Positions 40,364 to 50,298 are shown, counted from the first letter of the stretch. The stretch: 64,000 nucleotides of DNA from Sediminihabitans luteus (GCF_002797595.1 NZ_PGFE01000002.1:628337-692336), one strand, 5' to 3'. The notes: generated by a model from the sequence alone, not told the origin. Numbers and translations are program-made.

Positions 40364-42247
40364 GTGAGCGTCCCCCACTTCTCCCCGCGCGGCGGCATGT
40401 CCTCCTTCCGTCAGGACGCGGGCGTGCGCTCGCACCGGCTCGCACCCGGCACGCTGCGCCGGGTCGTCGCGTTCGCGCGGCCGTACCGGGGCGAGCTCGC
40501 GGTGTTCCTGGTGCTCATCGCGCTCGACGCGGCTGCGGGCGCCGCGACGCCGCTGCTGTTCCGCCGGCTCATCGACGACGGCATCGTCGCCGGGCGCACC
40601 GACGTCGTGATCGGCTCGTCGGCGGTCGTCGCAGGGCTCGCGCTCGTGACCGCCGCGCTCGGCGTGGTGACGCGGTGGATCTCCGCGCGCGTGGGCGAGG
40701 GCCTGATCCTCGACCTGCGCTCCGCCGTGTTCGACCACGTGCAGCGCATGCCGCTCGCGTTCTTCGCCCGTGCGCGCACCGGGGCCCTGGTGCAGCGGCT
40801 CAACGGCGACGTCCTCGGCGCGCAGCAGGCGTTCACCTCGACGCTGCAGAACGTCGTCAGCAACTCGCTCACGGTGGTGTTCGTGCTCGCCGCGATGCTG
40901 TCGATGTCGTGGCAGCTCACCCTCGTGTCCCTCGTGCTGCTCCCCGTCTTCGTGCTGCCGGCCCGGTGGTTCGGGCGCCGGATCGCGGCGATCACGCGCG
41001 AGAGCTACGACCTCAACGCCGAGGCCGCGCAGACCATGAACGAACGGTTCAACGTCGCGGGGGCTCACCTGGTCAAGATCTTCGGCGACCCCGGGCGCGA
41101 GTCCGCGGCGTACGCGGCGCAGGCACGACGCGTGCGCGACATCGGCGTGCGCCAGGCGCTGTACAGCACGTACTTCCGCGTCGGGCTGACGACGGTCGCG
41201 TCGATCGCGATCGCCGTGATCTACGGCCTCGGCGGGGTCCTCGCGATCCGGGGCGAGCTCACCGTCGGCGTCGTCGTCGCCCTCACCGCCTACCTGTCGC
41301 GCCTCTACGGGCCGCTCACCGCGATGTCGAACGTGCAGGTCGACGTCATGACGGCGCTCGTGAGCTTCGAACGGGTGCTCGAGGTGCTCGACCTCGAGCC
41401 GTCCGTCGCGGAGTCCCCCGCTCCCCAGGACCTGCGCGCCGCCGTGACCGTCCGTGGCGCCTCGGTCGAGCTCGACCAGGTGCGGTTCCGCTACCCCGGC
41501 GCGGCCGAGGTCTCGCTCGCCTCGCTCGAGGCGGTCGGTGCTCCCACCGGCGATCCCGTGGGTGACACGCTGCACGGCGTCACCTTCACGGTGCCCGCCG
41601 GAGCAATGGTCGCGCTCGTCGGGCCGTCCGGGGCGGGCAAGACGACCGTGACGCAGCTCGTGACCCGCATGTACGACCCGACCGGGGGCACCGTCAGGAT
41701 CGGCGGCGTCGACCTGCGCGCGGCGTCGCACGCCTCGGTCCGCGCGACGCTCGGCGTGGTCTCGCAGGAGGCCCACATGTTCCACGACACCATCGCGGCG
41801 AACCTGCGGTACGCGCGCCCCGACGCCGACGACGCGGCCCTCGAGCGCGCGCTGCGCCAGGCGCACGTGTGGGACCTGGTCCGGTCCCTGCCCGACGGCC
41901 TCGACACCGTCGTCGGCGACCGCGGCTATCGCCTCTCGGGCGGCGAGCGGCAGCGGCTCGCGATCGCCCGCCTGCTGCTCAAGGCGCCCGACGTCGTGAT
42001 CCTCGACGAGGCGACCGCCCACCTCGACTCCGAGTCCGAGGTCGCCGTCCAGGCCGCGCTCGCCGAGGCGCTGCGCGGGCGCACCTCGCTCGTGATCGCG
42101 CACCGGCTCTCGACCGTGCGCGACGCCGACGCGATCGTCGTGCTCGACGCCGGGCGCGTGGTCGAGCACGGCACGCACGCCGAGCTCCTCGCCGTGGGCG
42201 GGCTCTACGCCGAGCTCTACCGGACGCAGTTCGCACCCACCGCCTGA
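40364..42247 (+). CDS. ABC exporter, fused membrane and ATPase domains
   Basis: 627-residue half-size ABC exporter of the MsbA/LmrA type. Membrane domain with six helices at about 45-330, then ATPase with Walker A VGPSGAGKTTVTQL, Q-loop VVSQEAHMFHDT, signature RLSGGERQRLAIARLLL, Walker B VVILDEATAHLD and switch His in IAHRLST. Between the membrane domain and Walker A there is a longer than usual linker (about 365-410). It would work as a dimer; no partner gene is adjacent, so a homodimer is likely. Substrate unknown. GTG 40364 is fixed by the -10 spacing. Confidence 0.92.
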   Translation: MSVPHFSPRGGMSSFRQDAGVRSHRLAPGTLRRVVAFARPYRGELAVFLVLIALDAAAGAATPLLFRRLIDDGIVAGRTDVVIGSSAVVAGLALVTAALGVVTRWISARVGEGLILDLRSAVFDHVQRMPLAFFARARTGALVQRLNGDVLGAQQAFTSTLQNVVSNSLTVVFVLAAMLSMSWQLTLVSLVLLPVFVLPARWFGRRIAAITRESYDLNAEAAQTMNERFNVAGAHLVKIFGDPGRESAAYAAQARRVRDIGVRQALYSTYFRVGLTTVASIAIAVIYGLGGVLAIRGELTVGVVVALTAYLSRLYGPLTAMSNVQVDVMTALVSFERVLEVLDLEPSVAESPAPQDLRAAVTVRGASVELDQVRFRYPGAAEVSLASLEAVGAPTGDPVGDTLHGVTFTVPAGAMVALVGPSGAGKTTVTQLVTRMYDPTGGTVRIGGVDLRAASHASVRATLGVVSQEAHMFHDTIAANLRYARPDADDAALERALRQAHVWDLVRSLPDGLDTVVGDRGYRLSGGERQRLAIARLLLKAPDVVILDEATAHLDSESEVAVQAALAEALRGRTSLVIAHRLSTVRDADAIVVLDAGRVVEHGTHAELLAVGGLYAELYRTQFAPTA

Positions 42248-42493
42248 GCGTTCGCGCCAATCTCCCGAGCTCGTTGCGCTCGGCCGGGCCACGGTGCGCG
42301 TCCGGGACGGCCCGGCCACGCGTCGTCCGGCACCGTGCGCGAGGGGGCGCGCCACCGCCGGACGCGGGTCAGCGACACGGATCAGAGAAGCGGGTCGACG
42401 GCGAAGGCCTGGGACGACGACGGGCCCGCCACCCCGAAGGGTGACGGGCCCGTGTCAGGCGTCAGCGCTCGACGAGCGCCTCAGCGGTGGGAC
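42248..42493. terminator. convergent spacer with a two-part hairpin
   Basis: This 246-base spacer between the ABC gene and rpsA holds a hairpin at 42420-42453: outer arms 42420-42428 with 42445-42453, inner 5-bp stem with a CGAA loop. It is placed to end rpsA and perhaps the ABC gene. The rest shows no gene. Confidence 0.6.
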
Positions 42494-43972
42494 TCAGTTG
42501 CCCGTGAGCTTCTCGCGCAGAGCGGCGAGCGCCTCGTCGGACGCGAGCGTGCCGCCACCGACCTCCTGGGCCGGAGCCGAGGAGTAGGACGACGCGTTGC
42601 CGGCGGCCGGAGCAGCGGACTCCGAGGTCGTGGCCTCGGTGTCGGCCTTGAGCGCCTCGGCGACCTGCTTGCGGTGCGCCTCCCAGCGCTCGTGGGCCTT
42701 GGCGTACTCCGCCTCCCACGCCTCGCGCTGCGTCTCGAAGCCCTCGAGCCACTCGTTCGACTCGGGGTCGAAGCCCTCGGGGTACTTGTAGTTGCCCTGC
42801 TCGTCGTACTCGGCAGCCATGCCGTACAGCGCGGGGTCGAAGTCGTCCGACTCCGGGTCCACGCCCTCGTTGGCCTGCTTGAGCGACAGCGAGATGCGGC
42901 GACGCTCGAGGTCGATGTCGATGACCTTGACGAACACCTCCTCGCCGACCGTGACGACCTGCTCGGGCAGGTCCACGTGACGGACCGCGAGCTCCGAGAT
43001 GTGCACGAGGCCCTCGATGCCGTCCTCGACGCGCACGAACGCACCGAACGGGACGAGCTTGGTGACCTTGCCCGGCACGACCTGACCGATCGCGTGCGTG
43101 CGGGCGAACGTCTGCCACGGGTCCTCCTGCGTCGCCTTCAGCGACAGGGAGACACGCTCGCGGTCGAAGTCCACGTCGAGCACCTCGACCGTGACCTCCT
43201 GGCCGACCTCGACGACCTCGGACGGGTGGTCGATGTGCTTCCAGGACAGCTCGGAGACGTGCACGAGGCCGTCGACGCCGCCGAGGTCCACGAACGCACC
43301 GAAGTTGACGATCGAGGAGACGACACCGGGGCGGACCTGGCCCTTCTGCAGGGTCTGCAGGAAGGTCGAGCGCACCTCGGACTGCGTCTGCTCGAGCCAG
43401 GCACGGCGCGAGAGGACGACGTTGTTGCGGTTCTTGTCGAGCTCGATGATCTTCGCCTCGATCTCCTTGCCGACGTACGGCTGGAGGTCGCGGACGCGAC
43501 GCATCTCCACGAGGGAGGCGGGGAGGAAGCCACGCAGGCCGATGTCGAGGATGAGACCACCCTTGACGACCTCGATGACGGTGCCGGTGACGACGCCGTC
43601 CTCCTCCTTGATCTTCTCGATCGTGCCCCAGGCGCGCTCGTACTGCGCACGCTTCTTGGACAGGATCAGACGACCCTCCTTGTCCTCCTTCTGGAGGACC
43701 AGGGCCTCGACCGCGTCGCCGACCTGCACGACCTCGCCGGGGTCGACGTCGTGCTTGATGGACAGCTCGCGGGAGGGGATGACGCCCTCGGTCTTGTAAC
43801 CGATGTCGAGGAGAACCTCGTCACGGTCGACCTTGACGATCGTGCCTTCGACGATGTCGCCATCGTTGAAGTACTTGATGGTCGCGTCGATGGCGGCAAG
43901 GAAGTCCTCTTCGGTGCCGATGTCGTTGATGGCAACCTGGGGTGCGGACTTCGCGGGGGTGGAGATGGTCAT
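42494..43972 (-). CDS. rpsA: 30S ribosomal protein S1
   Basis: 492-residue ribosomal protein S1, which helps mRNA bind the 30S subunit. Four S1 OB-fold repeats are visible, beginning near GDIVEGTIVKVDRDEVLLDI, GVVTGTVIEVVKGGLILDI, GQVRPGVVSSIVNFGAFVDL and GQVVPGKVTKLVPFGAFVRV. Four repeats, not six, is the usual actinobacterial form. The tail of about 120 residues is acidic with an Ala/Ser-rich linker. ATG 43972 follows a GGAG at a long distance. A near-canonical promoter lies about 200 bases upstream. Confidence 0.96.
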   Translation of the reverse strand: MTISTPAKSAPQVAINDIGTEEDFLAAIDATIKYFNDGDIVEGTIVKVDRDEVLLDIGYKTEGVIPSRELSIKHDVDPGEVVQVGDAVEALVLQKEDKEGRLILSKKRAQYERAWGTIEKIKEEDGVVTGTVIEVVKGGLILDIGLRGFLPASLVEMRRVRDLQPYVGKEIEAKIIELDKNRNNVVLSRRAWLEQTQSEVRSTFLQTLQKGQVRPGVVSSIVNFGAFVDLGGVDGLVHVSELSWKHIDHPSEVVEVGQEVTVEVLDVDFDRERVSLSLKATQEDPWQTFARTHAIGQVVPGKVTKLVPFGAFVRVEDGIEGLVHISELAVRHVDLPEQVVTVGEEVFVKVIDIDLERRRISLSLKQANEGVDPESDDFDPALYGMAAEYDEQGNYKYPEGFDPESNEWLEGFETQREAWEAEYAKAHERWEAHRKQVAEALKADTEATTSESAAPAAGNASSYSSAPAQEVGGGTLASDEALAALREKLTGN

Positions 43973-44170
43973 TGAGTTCGATGCTCCGATGCGGACAGGA
44001 CGTAGTGGGGACAAGGATCGTTCCGGTGCGCCGCGTCGTCGTGGTGACGACGTCGGCTGCACACCTGCCCACGACCGACCTGGTCCGAGGACCGGGCCGA
44101 CGACCCGACGATCGGCCTGCATTGCCGGCCGGTCTGTCGATCAGGGGGTAGGCGCACTGCACCGTTGAGC
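43973..44170 (-). other. long 5' leader of rpsA
   Basis: From the predicted start site near 44164 to the ATG is about 190 bases with no open reading frame of note. S1 synthesis is autoregulated through its leader in other bacteria, so a structured leader would fit. I see no class of RNA I can name. Confidence 0.5.
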
Positions 44171-44199
44171 ATCATATCGGCGCAGCATCACGAAATCAA
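44171..44199 (-). promoter_or_regulatory. rpsA promoter, housekeeping sigma type
   Basis: On the minus strand TTGATT (44199-44194) and TATGAT (44176-44171) are separated by exactly 17 bases. This is the best -35/-10 pair I found in the window. It begins three bases past the pfkA stop. Confidence 0.75.
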
Positions 44200-44201
44200 C
44201 G

Positions 44202-45227
44202 TCAGGCGAGCACCTGCGCGACCCGCAGCAGCTCGCTCGGCACGTGCTTGACCTTGCCGGCGATCTCGGCGAGCGGCACCATGACGACCGACTCGCCCCG
44301 CAGCGCGGTCATGACCTGCGACTCGCCGCGGCTCGCGGCGTCCACCGCGGCGACGCCGAACCGACTGCCCAGGATGCGGTCGGTCGGGGTCGGCTCCCCG
44401 CCGCGCTGCACGTGACCGAGCACCGTCAGGCGCGTGTCGAAGCCCGTGCGCTCGGCGATCTCGGCGGCGACGCGCTCGCCGATCGACCCCGCGACGATCT
44501 CGCCGAACCGGCCCAGGGCCTGCTCGTACTCCATCGCGCTGCCGGCCTTGGGCAGCGCACCCTCGGCCACCACGACGATCGAGAAGTTCGCGTGCGCACG
44601 GTGCCGGTGCCGCAGGTACTTGACCACGGCCTCGATGTCGAAGGGCTCCTCGGGGGCGAGCACGACCTCCGCACCGCCCGCGATGCCGGCGTTGACGGCG
44701 ATCCACCCGGCGTGCCGACCCATGACCTCGACGACCATCACGCGGTTGTGGCTCTCCGCGGTCGTGTGCACCCGGTCGAGCGCCTCGGTCGCGATGTTCA
44801 CCGCGGTGTGGAAGCCGATCGACAGGTCGGTCCCCTCGACGTCGTTGTCGATCGTCTTCGGGATCGCGACCACGTCGACCCCCGCCTGGGCGACCTGCTG
44901 CGCGGCGTGCAGGGTGCCGTCGCCGCCGATGCAGATGAGCGAGTCGATGCGCTCCGCCTCGAGCGTCGCCAGGACGCCGTCGAGCCCGCCGTCCTCGGCG
45001 TGCGGGTGGAACCGTGCCGTGCCGAGCAGGGTGCCGCCCACCGGCAGGACGTTGCGGATGTCGGGCCGACCCAGGGGGACGACGTCGCCGTCGACGACGC
45101 CGCGCCACCCGTTGCGGAACCCCGTCACGGTGTAGCCGTACTCGCCCGTCGCCTGCTTGACCACCGCCCGGATCGCCGCGTTGAGCCCGGGGCAGTCCCC
45201 GCCACCTGTGAGCAGTCCGATCCGCAC
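44202..45227 (-). CDS. pfkA: 6-phosphofructokinase
   Basis: 341-residue phosphofructokinase of the mixed-substrate (group III) type, phosphorylating fructose 6-phosphate at C1. Start RIGLLTGGGDCPGLNAAI, nucleotide motif CIGGDGTLHAA, catalytic PKTIDNDVEGTD, then MGRHAGWIA and LGHVQRGGEPTPTDR. The Gly after GGD (E. coli Gly104 position) points to ATP, while Lys in PKTIDND (Gly in E. coli) is the residue seen in pyrophosphate-using and mixed members. The donor therefore needs assay. GTG 45227 follows GAGGAG. Transcribed toward rpsA, which has its own promoter. Confidence 0.93.
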   Translation of the reverse strand: MRIGLLTGGGDCPGLNAAIRAVVKQATGEYGYTVTGFRNGWRGVVDGDVVPLGRPDIRNVLPVGGTLLGTARFHPHAEDGGLDGVLATLEAERIDSLICIGGDGTLHAAQQVAQAGVDVVAIPKTIDNDVEGTDLSIGFHTAVNIATEALDRVHTTAESHNRVMVVEVMGRHAGWIAVNAGIAGGAEVVLAPEEPFDIEAVVKYLRHRHRAHANFSIVVVAEGALPKAGSAMEYEQALGRFGEIVAGSIGERVAAEIAERTGFDTRLTVLGHVQRGGEPTPTDRILGSRFGVAAVDAASRGESQVMTALRGESVVMVPLAEIAGKVKHVPSELLRVAQVLA

Positions 45228-45249
45228 GCTGTCTCCTCGTCCTGGGTCC

Positions 45250-45303
45250 GGGCGCGCCGCGGCGCGCCCCCCGACGGCTCCCCCGCCGGACGTCCCCAAC
45301 CTA
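45250..45303 (-). promoter_or_regulatory. pfkA leader: -10 box and 9-bp hairpin
   Basis: TAGGTT at 45303-45298 is a good -10 giving a leader of about 65 bases. In it, arms 45250-45258 and 45261-45269 pair over 9 bp (7 bp with a realistic loop). The -35 is poor. Confidence 0.4.
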
Positions 45304-45445
45304 TCGCGAAGGTCCACGCTCGCCCGCGACGTCCCGCAGGCCGGTCTGCCGGTGTCCGACGCTCGACCCTCCGCCCCGCGTCCGCGGCACGGCCCCGGCG
45401 CAGCGCGGTGACCCGTGGCGGTCGCGACGCCGCCCCGAGGGGCAC

Positions 45446-45473
45446 GTGACGGACGATGCACGTGACGGACAAT
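45446..45473 (+). promoter_or_regulatory. candidate promoter of the methyltransferase gene
   Basis: GTGACG (45446-45451) and GACAAT (45468-45473) are 16 bases apart, and GACAAT ends five bases before the ATG. A near copy of the local sequence lies just upstream (GTGACGGAC twice). Confidence 0.4.
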
Positions 45474-45478
45474 GAGGC

Positions 45479-46279
45479 ATGACGAGCCTCGGATCCGCCG
45501 GCTACCGCGACGTCCCCGAGCACGCCGGGGGCAGCGCCGCCCGGTCCTGGTGGGACGACAACGCCGACGAGTACCTCACCGAGCACGGGGAGTTCCTCGG
45601 CCCCGACGGGTTCCGCTGGGGGCCGGAAGGGCTGCGGGAGGACGACGCCCGCCTGCTGGGCGACGTCGCCGGGCGCGACGTGCTCGAGGTCGGCGCAGGT
45701 GCCGCGCACTGCTCGCGGTGGCTCGCCCGGCGCGGCGCCCGCGTCGTGGCGACCGACGTCTCGGCGGGGATGCTGCGCGGCGCGCGCGAGCTCTCGACCC
45801 GCACCGGGGCCACCGTCCCCCTGGTCCAGGCGGACGCCCGCGCGCTGCCGTTCGCGGACGACGCGTTCGACCTCGCGTTCACCTCGTTCGGCGCCGTGCC
45901 GTTCGTCCCGGACGCCGCGCGCATCCACCGTGAGGTCGCACGGGTCCTGCGCCCCGGCGGGCGGTGGGTCTTCTCGACGACGCACCCGCTGCGCTGGGCG
46001 TTCCCCGACGACCCGAGCGAGCACGGGCTCACCGCGCAACGCTCGTACTTCGACCGCAGGCCCTACGTCGAGACCGACGCCGACGGTGCGGTCTCGTACG
46101 CGGAGTACCACCGCACGGTCGGCGACCACGTGCGGGACGTCGTCGCCGCCGGCCTCGACGTGGTCGACCTCGTCGAGCCCGAGTGGGACCCGGCGAACAC
46201 CGAGGTCTGGGGCGGGTGGGGTCCCGTGCGCGGTCGGCTCCTGCCAGGCACGCTCGTGGTCGTCGCCACGGCGCACTGA
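45479..46279 (+). CDS. class I SAM-dependent methyltransferase
   Basis: 266-residue methyltransferase of the Methyltransf_11 type. SAM motif I VLEVGAGAAHCSRWLARRGA near residue 68, motif II VVATDVSAGML, and the post-motif FDLAFTSFGAVPFV. Before the fold lies SWWDDNADEYLTEHGEFLGP, a segment common in actinobacterial methyltransferases of unknown substrate. It faces polA with an 18-base gap and stands alone on its strand. Target unknown. Confidence 0.88.
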   Translation: MTSLGSAGYRDVPEHAGGSAARSWWDDNADEYLTEHGEFLGPDGFRWGPEGLREDDARLLGDVAGRDVLEVGAGAAHCSRWLARRGARVVATDVSAGMLRGARELSTRTGATVPLVQADARALPFADDAFDLAFTSFGAVPFVPDAARIHREVARVLRPGGRWVFSTTHPLRWAFPDDPSEHGLTAQRSYFDRRPYVETDADGAVSYAEYHRTVGDHVRDVVAAGLDVVDLVEPEWDPANTEVWGGWGPVRGRLLPGTLVVVATAH

Positions 46280-46297
46280 CGCCGAGCGCGCCGCGGG

Positions 46298-48967
46298 TCA
46301 GTGCCCGGCGTCGTGCCAGCTCGTGCCGACGCCGACCGACACCTCGAGCGGGACCGACAGGTCGGCCGCCGCGCCCATGCGCTCGCGCAGCACCGCCTCG
46401 ACCGCGTCCCGCTCCCCCGCCGCGACCTCGACCACGAGCTCATCGTGGACCTGGAGCAGCAGGCGCGAGCGCAGGCCCCGCGCGGCGAGCTCGGCCTGGA
46501 CCCCGAGCATCGCGACCTTGATGATGTCCGCCGCCGACCCCTGGATGGGGGCGTTGAGGGCCATGCGCTCAGCCATGTCGCGACGCTGCCGGTTGTCGCT
46601 CGTGAGGTCCGGAAGGTAGCGACGGCGCCCCATGATCGTGGCCGTGTAGCCCGTGGCGCGCGCCTCGTCGACGACGCCCGTGAGGTAGTCCCGCACCCCG
46701 CCGAACCGGGAGAAGTAGTCGTCCATGAGGGTCTGCGCCTCGCCGACCGAGATCCGGAGCTGGTTCGACAGGCCGAACGCCGAGAGCCCGTACGCGAGGC
46801 CGTACGACATCGCCTTGATCTTGGACCGCATCTCGGAGGTGACGTCCTGCGCGTCGACCTCGAAGACGCGCGAGCCGACGTAGCGGTGCAGGTCCTCGCC
46901 CGAGCGGAACGCCTCGATGAGACCTTCGTCGCCCGACAGGTGCGCCATGATCCGCATCTCGATCTGGCTGTAGTCGGCGGTCAGCAGCGTCTCGTACCCG
47001 TCGCCGACGACGAACGCGCGACGGATCCGGCGCCCGGCCTCGGTCCGGATCGGGATGTTCTGCAGGTTCGGCTCGGTCGAGCTCAGGCGTCCGGTGGCCG
47101 CGATCGTCTGCTGGAAGGTGGTGTGGATGCGGCCGTCGTCCGCGACGGACTTGAGCAGGCCCTCGACGGTCTGCCGCAGGCGCGTCGCGTCACGGTGCGC
47201 GAGCAGGTGCTCGAGGAACGGGTGCCCGGTCTTGACGAAGAGGTCCGCGAGCGCCGCGGCGTCGGTCGTGTACCCGGTCTTGATCTTCTTCGTCTTGGGC
47301 ATGTCGAGCTGGTCGAACAGGACTTCCTGGAGCTGCTTGGGCGAGCCGAGGTTGACCTCGCGGTCGATGACCTCGTAGGCGGCGGCCGCGGCGCCGGCGA
47401 CGAGCTCGGCGAAGTGGCGCTCGAGCTCGCGCAGGTAGTCCACGTCGACGGCGATGCCGGTGCGCTCGACCTGCTCGAGCACGCGCGCGAGGGGCATCTC
47501 GAGCTCGGTCAGCAGCGCTGCCGCGCCACGGTCGGCGACCTCGTCGCCCAGGACGTCCGCGAGGTCGCGGATCGCGGTCGCGCGGGCCGCGCCCGCGGTG
47601 CGCGCGCCGAGGCCGTCGTCGAGGTCGAGCGCGCCCTGCGCGGCGGCGTCCTCGACGCGCAGCTCGCGCCGCAGGTGCCGCACGGCGAGGTCGCCGAGGT
47701 CGTAGCCGCGCTGGTCGGGGTGGCACAGGTAGGCGGCGAGCTCGGTGTCGAACACGACGCCGTCGAGCGCGAGGCCGCGCGCGTGCAGCGCGTGGGCGGC
47801 GGCCTTCGCCCCGTGCAGCACCTTGGGGGCGTCGGGGTCGGCGAGCCAGCGCTCGAGGGCCGTCTCGTCGTCGCCCGCGACGTCGGCGAGGTCGAGCGCG
47901 ACGGCGTGCCTGACGTCCGCGATCGACACCGCCCACGCGTCCCCGCCCACGGGGGAGGTCTTGCCCTGCACGTCGACGCCGAGGCGGCTGCCGCGGCGCT
48001 CGGCGAGCCATGCACCGAGCTCTCCGGGGGCGAGCGTGTCGAGCGTGACCTCGAGGCCGGCCTCGGGGGTTTCGTCGGCGTCGGGGGCGAGGGCGAACAG
48101 CCGCTCGCGGAGCGTGGCGAACTCGAGCGCGTCGAACACGCCGTGCACGGCCTCGCGGTCCCACGGGCGGGTCAGGAGTTCGTCGGGGCCGACGGGGAGC
48201 TCCATGTCGCGCAGGAGCGCGTTGAGGCGTCGGTTGGTGCGGACCTGGTCGAGGTGCGCGCGCAGGCTCTCGCCGGCCTTGCCCTTGATGGCCTCCGCGT
48301 TGTCGAGCACGCCCTCGAGGCCGCCGTACTGGGTGATCCACTTCGCGGCGGTCTTGGGCCCGACGCCGGGAACGCCCGGCAGGTTGTCGGCGGTCTCCCC
48401 GACGAGCGCCGCGAGGTCGGGGTACTGCTCCGGGGGCACGCCGTACTTCTCGGCGACGGCGTCGGGCGTCATGCGCGCGAGCTCGGAGACGCCACGCTTC
48501 GGGTAGAGCACCGTGACGTCGTCGGTCACGAGCTGGAACGCGTCCCGGTCGCCCGAGCAGACGAGCACCTCCATGCCCGCGGCCGCACCCTGCGTCGCGA
48601 ACGTCGCGAAGATGTCGTCGGCCTCGAAGTTGGGCTTCTCGAACACGGGCACACGGAGGGCCTCGAGGACCTCCTTGATGAGCGGCACCTGCCCCTTGAA
48701 CGGCTCGGGGGTGGCCGACCGGCCCGCCTTGTACGTGGGGAGCTGCTCGGTGCGGAACGTCGAGCTCCCGGCGTCGAACGCGACCGCGAGGTGCGTCGGC
48801 TTCTCGTCGCGCATCAGGTTGATGAGCATCGAGGTGAAGCCGAAGACCGCGTTCGTGGACTGGCCCGTCGAGGTCGAGAAGTTCTCGACCGGCAGGGCGA
48901 AGTACGCCCGGTAGGCCATCGAGTGGCCGTCGATGAGCAGGAGCCGAGGTCGCGCTGAGGTCGTCAC
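46298..48967 (-). CDS. polA: DNA polymerase I
   Basis: 889-residue DNA polymerase I for gap filling in excision repair and Okazaki fragment maturation. N-terminal 5'-3' exonuclease ([41 protein letters not shown]), a middle 3'-5' exonuclease-like domain, and polymerase motifs A ([19 protein letters not shown]), B ([15 protein letters not shown]) and C ([11 protein letters not shown]). In the middle domain the Asp-x-Glu catalytic pair reads VDVQG, so proofreading is probably lost, as in mycobacterial PolA. GTG 48967 lies seven bases after a TAGGTT box, indicating a leaderless mRNA. Confidence 0.97.
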   Translation of the reverse strand: MTTSARPRLLLIDGHSMAYRAYFALPVENFSTSTGQSTNAVFGFTSMLINLMRDEKPTHLAVAFDAGSSTFRTEQLPTYKAGRSATPEPFKGQVPLIKEVLEALRVPVFEKPNFEADDIFATFATQGAAAGMEVLVCSGDRDAFQLVTDDVTVLYPKRGVSELARMTPDAVAEKYGVPPEQYPDLAALVGETADNLPGVPGVGPKTAAKWITQYGGLEGVLDNAEAIKGKAGESLRAHLDQVRTNRRLNALLRDMELPVGPDELLTRPWDREAVHGVFDALEFATLRERLFALAPDADETPEAGLEVTLDTLAPGELGAWLAERRGSRLGVDVQGKTSPVGGDAWAVSIADVRHAVALDLADVAGDDETALERWLADPDAPKVLHGAKAAAHALHARGLALDGVVFDTELAAYLCHPDQRGYDLGDLAVRHLRRELRVEDAAAQGALDLDDGLGARTAGAARATAIRDLADVLGDEVADRGAAALLTELEMPLARVLEQVERTGIAVDVDYLRELERHFAELVAGAAAAAYEVIDREVNLGSPKQLQEVLFDQLDMPKTKKIKTGYTTDAAALADLFVKTGHPFLEHLLAHRDATRLRQTVEGLLKSVADDGRIHTTFQQTIAATGRLSSTEPNLQNIPIRTEAGRRIRRAFVVGDGYETLLTADYSQIEMRIMAHLSGDEGLIEAFRSGEDLHRYVGSRVFEVDAQDVTSEMRSKIKAMSYGLAYGLSAFGLSNQLRISVGEAQTLMDDYFSRFGGVRDYLTGVVDEARATGYTATIMGRRRYLPDLTSDNRQRRDMAERMALNAPIQGSAADIIKVAMLGVQAELAARGLRSRLLLQVHDELVVEVAAGERDAVEAVLRERMGAAADLSVPLEVSVGVGTSWHDAGH

Positions 48968-48974
48968 AGGTGCC

Positions 48975-48980
48975 AACCTA
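48975..48980 (-). promoter_or_regulatory. -10 box of polA, leaderless type
   Basis: TAGGTT on the minus strand, seven bases before GTG 48967. Lies in the 19-base gap shared with the divergent thioesterase gene. Confidence 0.55.
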
Positions 48981-48986
48981 TCCGCT

Positions 48987-49499
48987 ATGACCGACACCCC
49001 GGCACCCGCAGCGCACCCGCCCGTCGACCCCGCCGTCGCCACCGCCCCCAGGGCAGGCGGCCCCGCCACCACCGCTCCCCCTACGGACAGGCCGCTCGAC
49101 CCGACCGAGCTCGCGGCGCTCGTCGCCAGCACGCGCGGGACGCTGATCGAGCGCACGGGGACGCAGATCCTCGAGGCGTCGGCCGCCCGGGTGGTCGCCA
49201 CGATGCCCGTCGAGGGGAACACGCAGCCCGCCGGGCTGCTGCACGGTGGCGCGTCGGCGGCGCTCGCCGAGACGGTCGGGTCGATCGCCGCGCAGATCCA
49301 CGCCGGCCCGGGCAGGGCCTCGGTCGGCACGGAGCTCAACGCGACGCATCACCGGGGCGTGCGGACGGGAACCGTCACCGCGGTCGCGACCGCGCTGCAC
49401 CGGGGCCGCACGACCGCGAGCTACGAGATCGTGGTGTCGGACGACGCGGGTCGCCGGGTGTGCACGGCGCGGCTGTCGTGCCTCGTGCTGGACGCCTGA
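48987..49499 (+). CDS. PaaI-family hotdog thioesterase
   Basis: 170-residue hotdog-fold protein. A Pro/Ala-rich tail of about 35 residues precedes the domain: the [17 protein letters not shown] helix with the catalytic-type Asn/His-Gly-Gly region near residue 85, then [19 protein letters not shown]. This is the PaaI/MenI (DHNA-CoA or phenylacetyl-CoA thioesterase) group. The exact acyl-CoA cannot be told. Start ATG 48987 is 19 bases from the polA start. No clear ribosome binding site, so possibly leaderless as well. Confidence 0.87.
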   Translation: MTDTPAPAAHPPVDPAVATAPRAGGPATTAPPTDRPLDPTELAALVASTRGTLIERTGTQILEASAARVVATMPVEGNTQPAGLLHGGASAALAETVGSIAAQIHAGPGRASVGTELNATHHRGVRTGTVTAVATALHRGRTTASYEIVVSDDAGRRVCTARLSCLVLDA

Positions 49500-49542
49500 G
49501 CCGTCGCGCGTCCTGCGGATCGTTCAGGGGGCCGCTGGTCGT

Positions 49543-50298
49543 TCAGCGGGCCACGCGCTCCGGGCCGCGGCCGTCGACGGTCCGTGCCCGCACGGACCGT
49601 GGGTCGACGTCCGCCCGGTCGAAGTGCTCGTCGTCGGCCGAGCGGCGCACCGGCGTCGGTTCGAGGGCGTCCCGCTCCATGCCCTCCTGGTAGGACCGCT
49701 GGAACGCCCGCAAGTCGACGGGGCCGCTGAGCCCCTCGGTGCGGGCGCGGCGTCGGCGGGCGATGAGGTCCTCGAGGCTGCGCGTGCTGCGGCGGCTCGG
49801 GGCCGCGTCGGTCGCCAGGCGGCGCTGCAGCACGGGCGTCGCGACGACGCGGTGGCCGCCCGCGGGCGCGAAGCCGAGGCGGGCGAGGAAGCGCTGGACA
49901 CCGCGCGCGCCGGGCAGCGGCACCGCGTAGACGTCGGCCGCGCCCTCGTGGTCGGCGATCTCCGCGACCGCGGCGAGCAGCGCGTGCCCGACGCCCCGCC
50001 GGCGTGCGTCGGACTGGACGTACACGGCCTCGACGTAGACCGTCGGCGCGTCGACGAGGATCGCGGACGTGACGGTCCGCAGCAGCAGGAAGCCCACGAC
50101 CGCGCCGTCGTCGTAGGCGACGAGCACCTCGCCGCCGGGCAGCGAGACGAGCAGCTGGAGGTGGCGCAGGACCCCGCGCTCCTCCGCGGTGCTGAGCTGG
50201 ATCCCCGCACCGGACTCGGCGCGCGCCTCGAGGCAGATCGGGATCAGCGCGGAGAGGTCGTCGACCTCGGCGCGCCGCACCTGAGCACCTGTTCGCAC
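49543..50298 (-). CDS. GNAT family N-acetyltransferase
   Basis: 251-residue protein with an N-terminal GNAT domain (about 1-155): VRRAEVDDLSALIPICLEAR, VEAVYVQSDARRRGVGHALL as the acetyl-CoA loop, and FLARLGFAPAGG. The last 90 residues are charged and low in hydrophobic content, probably disordered. GTG 50298 is chosen because GAGGAGG lies six bases upstream; an upstream ATG at 50352 lacks this. Substrate unknown. It faces the thioesterase gene. Confidence 0.85.
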   Translation of the reverse strand: MRTGAQVRRAEVDDLSALIPICLEARAESGAGIQLSTAEERGVLRHLQLLVSLPGGEVLVAYDDGAVVGFLLLRTVTSAILVDAPTVYVEAVYVQSDARRRGVGHALLAAVAEIADHEGAADVYAVPLPGARGVQRFLARLGFAPAGGHRVVATPVLQRRLATDAAPSRRSTRSLEDLIARRRRARTEGLSGPVDLRAFQRSYQEGMERDALEPTPVRRSADDEHFDRADVDPRSVRARTVDGRGPERVAR

